A stretch of 64,000 nucleotides of DNA, from positions 336,849 to 400,848 of the forward strand of contig BCHS01000019.1 of NCBI GenBank assembly GCA_039545275.1. The letters run 5' to 3'. Positions within the stretch are counted from its first letter, which is position 1. Each line of letters begins with the position of its first letter. Both the position numbers and the translations under genes were made by a program. This DNA comes from Pseudomicrostroma phylloplanum (Eukaryota; Basidiomycota; Exobasidiomycetes; Microstromatales). Below are positions 58,808 to 64,000 of this stretch, one piece after another. The notes beneath the pieces were generated by a model, which saw only the letters and a program-made list of their open reading frames with translations, was not told the origin of the DNA and made no database searches.

Positions 58808-58815
58808 TATAAGTT
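58808..58815 (+). promoter_or_regulatory. TATA box of the lipase gene
   Basis: TATAAGTT about 127 bp before the lipase ATG. A C/T-rich tract (CTCTCTTCCCCCACC and onward) lies between them, as at many fungal transcription starts. Confidence 0.6.
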
Positions 58816-58941
58816 CATCCCTGTTGCATCTCTCTTCCCCCACCTTCGATCCTCAATCCGCAAGCTCTCCCTCCCACCCCTTAAATTCTCCCCCCTCCTC
58901 CATCCGTCTTTGCCGGTTGTGACTGCCCCGCATCTGCCATC

Positions 58942-60384
58942 ATGCTGTCTCTCTCCCTCTTGCTCTACACTGCCCTTGCCTTCGCAGCTTCTGCCTTGGC
59001 CTTGGCTGTACCTCGCACTGTCTCAGGCTTCCCCGATCCCACCGTGGATCCTTTCTACTCGCAGCCGAGCAACATTGCCTCGTACTCGCTCGGTCAGATC
59101 ATTGACACCCGAGCAACGGTCTCGACTTTTGCTCGCCCGAGCTTGCAGAAGAGCTATCAAATCAAATTCAGAAGCCAGAACGCGCAAAATCAGCCTATTG
59201 CGGCCGTCACCACTGTATTGGTGCCCACGAAGAAGACCCTCTCCTCATCCGGCCAAGCATCTATGCTGAGCTTCCAGAATTTCCAGGATTCTGTCACGCT
59301 CTCCTGTTCGCCAAGCTGGGCCTATGTCGCGAATTCCGGAAGCCCAGCTGCGTTGGCCGCTAACCTCGAGGCTCCCATTGTCAACGGTTGGGCTCTAGAC
59401 GCCGGCTACTACGTTGCCATCCCTGATCATGAAGGGTGAGTGGTCTGCCAACCATGATAGTGAATTCACGATACTTACGATACTTGTCGCGCCGCCCCTG
59501 TGTACCATCGTGGTAGCCCGAGCTCTTCATTCATCTCCGGTACTAATGCAGGCCACATCGTTCTCGACTCTATCCGCGCTGCACTGAAATCAGAGGGACT
59601 GTCCACCAAGACCAAAATCGGCATGTACGGCTACAGCGGAGGAGCCAATGCCGGAGTCTTTGCTTCATCACTCGCCCCGGGGTATGCACCTGAGCTCAAC
59701 ATTGTCGGCGTCAGCCTGGGGGGAACGCCCGTGTCGCCACAAGACACCTTTTACCAGCTCAATGGTGGTTTCGCCTCTGGTCTTGCTGGGGCTGGGGCTG
59801 TAGGAATCGCCTCGGCCTATCCAGACGTTCAAAAGTATCTCGATACCCACATCAATGCTAAGGGTAAACCAGTCATTGCAGGCCTCAAATCTGATGGCAC
59901 TTGCGTTGGCCAAGTCGTCGCCCAATACGGATTCATCAACTTCTTTGACCTCATCACTCCCAACCAAGATTTCCTCCTGGTTACGCCCGCACGCAAAGCT
60001 CTAGCGAAAGAATCGTTGCTGCAGACTCAAGCCAGCTACACGGTTCCTGTGCCGAAGCATCCGCGATTCATCTACCACGCACTGACCGATGAGCTTGTGC
60101 CTTTCAACAGCTCACAGCTCTACATCCAGGAACAGTGTGCCAAGGGTGCCGACATCCGCAGCCTCATCTATCCTGTAGGAGAACACATCACCACAGAGAT
60201 CCTGGGCATTCCGTCGGCTCTCGCTTTCCTCAGCAGTGCTTTTTCAGGTACACTCGGAAGCGTTACCTGCGGCACGAGTATACCGGAGGTGACCCTTGGC
60301 AGCACAGCCTCGAAGCAGCTGCTAGGGTCATCAAGGGACTCTGCACTACAAAAGGCCCGTAGCGATGGTTCGTGGAATATCTGA
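58942..60384 (+). CDS. Secreted lipase, LIP/CAL-A family
   Basis: Exons 58942-59435 and 59517-60384, 81-bp phase-2 intron, 453 residues. The signal peptide MLSLSLLLYTALAFAASALA is followed by DPFYSQPSNIASYSLGQIID, a start typical of CAL-A-type fungal lipases. The splice restores IPDHEGPSSSFISGTNAGH, equivalent to the DHEG...AFIAG block of Candida antarctica lipase A. Nucleophile Ser205 in GYSGG, probable Asp356 in HALTDELVP and His388 in VGEHITTE complete the triad. It hydrolyses triacylglycerols outside the cell. It lies at the right border of the repeat island, with its own TATA box. Confidence 0.93.
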
Positions 60385-61660
60385 CCGGCGGTATGCAGCT
60401 CAAGGGGATGTCAAGTATATCGACATTGGGTTAACAGCAGCAGGCCTCTGCAAAGAAGAGGGCGTTTGGCTAAGCGCTGCCCTCCTCCTCTCCCCTCCAC
60501 TCGCGCTCCACTTTCCCGCCGGCAATTGATGCTACACGCTCGAGTCTCTAAAGCCCCCCCTGTAATGTATCGTTGATTTGAGATGAGCACGTTGCCGCAT
60601 AACATGGTGCCTGCAGCCCTCACCCGTTCAATGCACTGTGTGTCAGAAATCACCTGGAGCGTCGAGGCAAGCAGAAAATGATGAAAGAAGCGCTTCGTCT
60701 TGTTTCCAGCGACGCTCGTAAGGGAGAGCAGGTAGACCGACATTGCCTCATCCGAGTGCATCGCGACGAAAGGACTCAGCGGCCCCTGCGCGGCAGACCG
60801 TACGGTTCGACGATGTGAATATAATGCGCAGACGCGAACGAGCATAGCGTGAATGAACACATGCAATGGGCAGCACAGAACTGATATTTCACTTGGCACG
60901 TGACTCGATCCTGCCAGCCTGGCTGTGGTTCGTTGTGCTTTTTCTGCAGGCTTCGACCATCCCACTGCTTCGCTCAGTTGTCCGGTCGCATTGCCTCGAG
61001 CTGAGCGACTCGGCTGGCGGAGCGGCGAAGCAATTCAAGCACAGCGTCCCGTCAGTATGATAAATATCTGGAATCTTGTTTTGACATGAATTCATACTGC
61101 GCAACATACGGGCACTGCTGCCCCATGTCCCTCAGCGCGACATTGCAGCGCGTTTGGCACGCCCCTACAATGGCAAGCGTGATCAGTGACACCGCCGGAA
61201 CGTATAGGAACAAGTCGCAGAGCCACAGCTCCAGCATACGGCGCTGCACTGTTCTTGATGGATCCTGTGGGCAGCAGTCTGAACTGTGGATCTCATCTAG
61301 TATGGAAAGTATCGAGGGCCAGTCCCTGGCGTGTCGCTCGGGCTCCGACCCTAGCCGTCATGGGTGATCTCTTACAGTCGCTCCACCGAGTCCAACTGTG
61401 TCGAGTGACGGCGACACGGGCAGCTTGAGTGCAGCAGGAGCATCACGCGAGAGACACACGAATGCTACTCGGAGGTTTGAGCTCTCGCTCTTTGCGAGTG
61501 CTAGCGCGTGCGGCAGCGCTTTCTGAACCTTCGCGGCAGCGCAATGGTCTACGGGATTCCGCGTTTCGCTCAGGCGCGGCGGTGCATAGGCAATCATCGG
61601 CATTCTGCGCCGGGTAAGGCGGCGGCGCCTTCACCGTGACGTAGTAAGCGGTGGCGCGAT
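60385..61660. other. Intergenic, lipase to Gly-rich gene promoter
   Basis: About 1.3 kb with no recognisable gene; frames are short and overlapping. A TGACGT (CRE-like) half-palindrome is at 61637-61642, just before the TATA box of the next gene. Confidence 0.45.
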
Positions 61661-61730
61661 TATATAAGCAAAGCAAAGCCGCCGGGAAGCGTTCCGCATC
61701 TCGCGCTCTATCTCCCGCTGACAATATAAA
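61661..61730 (+). promoter_or_regulatory. Two TATA elements upstream of the Gly-rich protein gene
   Basis: TATATAAG at 61661-61668 and AATATAAAG at 61723-61731. Either would give a leader of roughly 270-340 nt before the ATG at 62030, unless an unseen leader intron shortens it. Confidence 0.55.
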
Positions 61731-62029
61731 GCCCCGTGTCTGCAACAGCTTAAGCCGTGTGCATCGTCGTGACGATTAATACCCTCCATTCACTCGCTTT
61801 ATCTATCCAGCGTTGCTCTCTTCCTATCTATTCAATTCGTGGTTTCTCTTCGTTCCTTCATACCTTCCTTACCAGTCGATCGCAAATCCGATACGAAACA
61901 GGAAGGATTGCTTCTCTCCCTGCTCTTGCTCCACATCGGTCGCAACGACGAAACGCAACGACGGACAGCTACAGCAAATCGCTCGACGCTGACCTCTGAA
62001 GCTACTTCATCACGTAGCACTTGACCACA

Positions 62030-63072
62030 ATGCCAGTCTTCGAAGTCGAGTTCTACAAGGAGAGCCGGCTCGTTCCTCGTCGCGGCAGCGGCGGCGGCGG
62101 CGGAGGCAGAGGCGGAGGAAGTAGCGGTGGGAGCAGTAGCGGGAGCAGCTCCAGCAAAGGAGGCTCCTCCTCTTCTTCTTCCTCCTCAGCCTCCGGACGC
62201 TCCTCTTATGCTGGTGGTGCTTCCTTTGGTGGCTCTCGGTATCCTTCATCAGCTACCGGCAACGGCGTGGCACGCTTTGCCATCCCAGCATCTGCCGGTG
62301 CTTTTGCCGGCCGATCCGCTGGCGGCGGCACCCGTGGCGGTATCTTTGGGTCGGCTAGGTACGGCTCGGGGTATCCTGCTGGCTACGGCACAAGCAGAGG
62401 AGGCTACTACGGAGGCGGCGTCGGAGGCCTTGGTTTTCCTTTCCTCTATTGGCCTGTGTTCTGGGGTGCCGGATACGGGGCATACTATGGGTCTGACCGG
62501 TACTCGAACGATACAGACAGACCGGGCGGTAGTATGACACTATACGTCCTCCAAGTGCCAGCCAACGTTGACCAAAGCCTGAACAACTTTGGCTTGTACG
62601 GGTGAGTAAGTGGTCCACATACAGATGCTCGCGGAGATAATGTTACCTGACGGTCATGCGACATCTAATCCGGGCACCTTCCCGCAGCGACTTCGATTCC
62701 GTTGACAGTGCTAGGGCGTCACTGGTCGACGCATGTGGCGTGGGATCAGGCCTCGCCGCCAACTATACCGTTACGCCGGACGAGGCTGTACAAACCTACC
62801 GCTCATCCTCTTTCACCTTGTTGTTAGATAGGTACGACAATCTACAACCGCAAAATGCCACCGACGACGACTCCATCGACACTGCAGTGCCAGCATTGCC
62901 TGCCGACGTGGACACAGCCTACTTCTCATGCCTCAACAGCACTCTTGGTCAGACCTTGCTCTTGCCGTCCGACACTACCACCAGCATGGCAAATGGCATT
63001 GGTAGCGAACTTCAGATGACCATAGTCTTGTTTCCTGCGCTGCTAGTCGCCTTCGTCCTGAGCCTAGTCTAA
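62030..63072 (+). CDS. Gly/Ser-rich membrane- or GPI-anchored protein, unknown function
   Basis: Exons 62030-62601 and 62688-63072, 86-bp phase-2 intron, 318 residues. Layout: charged start MPVFEVEFYKESRLVPRRG, Gly/Ser-rich segment (about 20-110), an aromatic-glycine core (GGYYGGGVGGLGFPFLYWPVFWGAGYGAYYG overall, with GLGFPFLYWPVFWG central), RPGGSMTLYVLQV, then exon 2 with DACG..., N-glycosylation sites, a TPDEAVQTYRSSSFTLLLDRY block and a hydrophobic C-terminus (TIVLFPALLVAFVLSLV) with no cytoplasmic tail, as in GPI signals. I believe this matches an uncharacterised basidiomycete family, from memory only. Oddity: a GPI-type tail without an N-terminal signal peptide; an upstream exon may be missing. 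Confidence 0.75.
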
Positions 63073-63868
63073 CTTTGCGTGCATTGGAGTAACTGCACCG
63101 TCAGTCTCGACGCAAAGCGCTACTTGTCTCGGCTTCCAGACTTCTGGACCTTTCATAGCAGACCTGTTCTGCATCTACCATGCACCGTTACAATCTTCCC
63201 GGTCGGCCATTGCCGCAAACATCACCTGCCCTCTGGCTTTCTATATCAGGCATGGACTCTGTCGCTCTCTGTCGACGTCGCTGAAGTTCGATACCGCGTC
63301 CTTGTACTGAGCAATCGCTCTGCATCCTTTGTATACTAGCATTCCCCCGTATACTAGCAATCGTGATCCATGATACCGTACGCACGTCTAGAGTATTCAC
63401 CATCTGTCCGGAATAGTGTATGGCCTCATCGGGCCTTACAGGGCGCTAGGTCGGTTGAGGATGGATGACAGTATATGGCCTCCCGCGGGAGTGGAGGGCA
63501 CTCATTCACCCGTTCCCAACAAGCGGCGTGTCAAGGCTGTCCTCCCGAGCAACAATAGGCACTCAAGCGCGAGCTTTGAGAGCAACTCGCCTACAGTCTC
63601 AAGCAACATCGATGTACCAGCGCCGGCCACACATGCACAGCAGAAGCCCCTCGGCCCCGGATGATCTAAGTCTACGCAAAGAAATTATCGGTATCCTGCT
63701 CGGACAGACGCACCGGCTGACTAGGACAAGTCACCTCAATGAACACTTGCCCCTTCATTGAGTGGCAACAGGAGCACTTGACTGCTCCGACCGCGATCCT
63801 GTGCTCTTTGCGGTGCATACAGACCGCTGAGTCGGAGTCAAGTGCCCCATGCCATGTGTAGCGAGGGG
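63073..63868. other. Intergenic, no gene recognised
   Basis: Contains a direct duplication of GTATACTAGCA (63331-63341 and 63349-63359). Short frames at 63416-63761 overlap and look random. Confidence 0.45.
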
Positions 63869-64000
63869 TAGTGTCAGTGGTGGAGTTCCTGTGTAAGGGT
63901 GTGGTACGGCTGAGTAGTGTCAGTGGTGGGTGTCTTTGCGAGGGTCGAGTATCTATATATACAGTTAGTGGTCTTACTGTGCAAGGGTTAGGAACGGCTG
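63869..64000 (+). repeat. Degenerate tandem repeat, about 46-bp unit, running off the window
   Basis: TAGTGTCAGTGGTGG begins units at 63869 and 63915. A third, diverged unit (TTAGTGGTCTTACTGTGCAAG) follows after about 50 bp, and GTACGGCTG / GAACGGCTG recur at about 63904 and 63992. The array may continue past the window end. Confidence 0.6.

Larger units (their letters stand above)
49737..58941. other. 9.2-kb gene-poor repeat island
   Basis: No conserved protein, rRNA or tRNA recognised. The left part (about 50.2-54.0 kb) is less GC-rich by eye than the flanking genes and built from degraded MITEs in both orientations, TACTGTAC palindromes and AATTGCGT-containing short repeats. The right part (54.2-58.8 kb) has a 22-G run, one candidate small secreted ORF and otherwise random-looking frames. 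A transposon-rich heterochromatic or rearranged segment is likely; centromeric or subtelomeric status cannot be judged from this window. Confidence 0.7.

Overview
This is nuclear DNA from a filamentous or yeast-like fungus, almost certainly a basidiomycete. The evidence is compact genes on both strands, one to four short GT-AG introns per gene (mostly 73-123 bp, acceptors CAG or TAG, one exact TACTAAC branch site), an intron-bearing tRNA-Asp, and a complement of Pkc1, Rph1/KDM4-type demethylase, Mim1, Emp65/TAPT1, Ecm16/Dhr1 and a CAL-A type lipase. GC-rich coding sequence with Ser/Ala/Gln/Pro-rich linkers and the CAL-A type lipase suggest Ustilaginomycotina. The lineage is an inference; no search was run.

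Layout. 1-2594: 3' part of PKC1. 4092-10913: a 2,241-residue Ser/Thr kinase of unrecognised family with a 5' overlapping uORF. 12107-13631 (-): mitochondrial NAD+/nucleotide carrier. 14712-17302 (-) and 17563-18971 (+): divergent acylaminoacyl-peptidase and MDR oxidoreductase. 19260-20675 (-) and 21488-22252 (+): secreted aldose 1-epimerase and an MGST3-like MAPEG protein. 22391-25841 (-) and 26107-27450 (+): divergent UFD2 and a TDG/MUG-type glycosylase. 27799-29087 (+): ribosomal L1-fold nucleolar protein. 29432-30550 (-) and 31091-32416 (+): enoyl-reductase-type MDR and a nitrilase-family amidohydrolase. 32630-32738 (+): tRNA-Asp(GUC) with a 37-nt intron. 33209-36588 (-): JmjN/JmjC/PHD demethylase. 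37277-39175 (-): unknown low-complexity protein with NPF motifs. 41086-41661 (+): MIM1. 41788-46530 (-) and 46898-49736 (+): divergent ECM16 and EMP65.

The right part differs. From 49.74 to 58.94 kb I find no conserved gene. The first half of it is a graveyard of about 255-bp miniature transposons with TIRs beginning CTCCTTTCGTCA and TA target sites, including one inserted inside another. The perfect palindrome TACTGTACAGTA also recurs there. Further on come a 22-G run and one weak candidate for a small secreted protein. Beyond it are a secreted CAL-A-like lipase (58942-60384) and a Gly/Ser-rich, probably membrane- or GPI-anchored protein (62030-63072). The window ends in a degenerate tandem repeat.

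The genes form no single pathway. Most of the left 49 kb is housekeeping: cell-wall integrity signalling, ribosome biogenesis (Ecm16, L1-fold protein), protein turnover (Ufd2, acylpeptidase), mitochondrial import and transport (Mim1, NAD+ carrier), DNA repair and chromatin. The lipase and the Gly-rich protein flanking the repeat island look like surface or secreted functions. All exon joins below were made by hand from splice signals and reading-frame continuity. No annotated feature rests on a database search.
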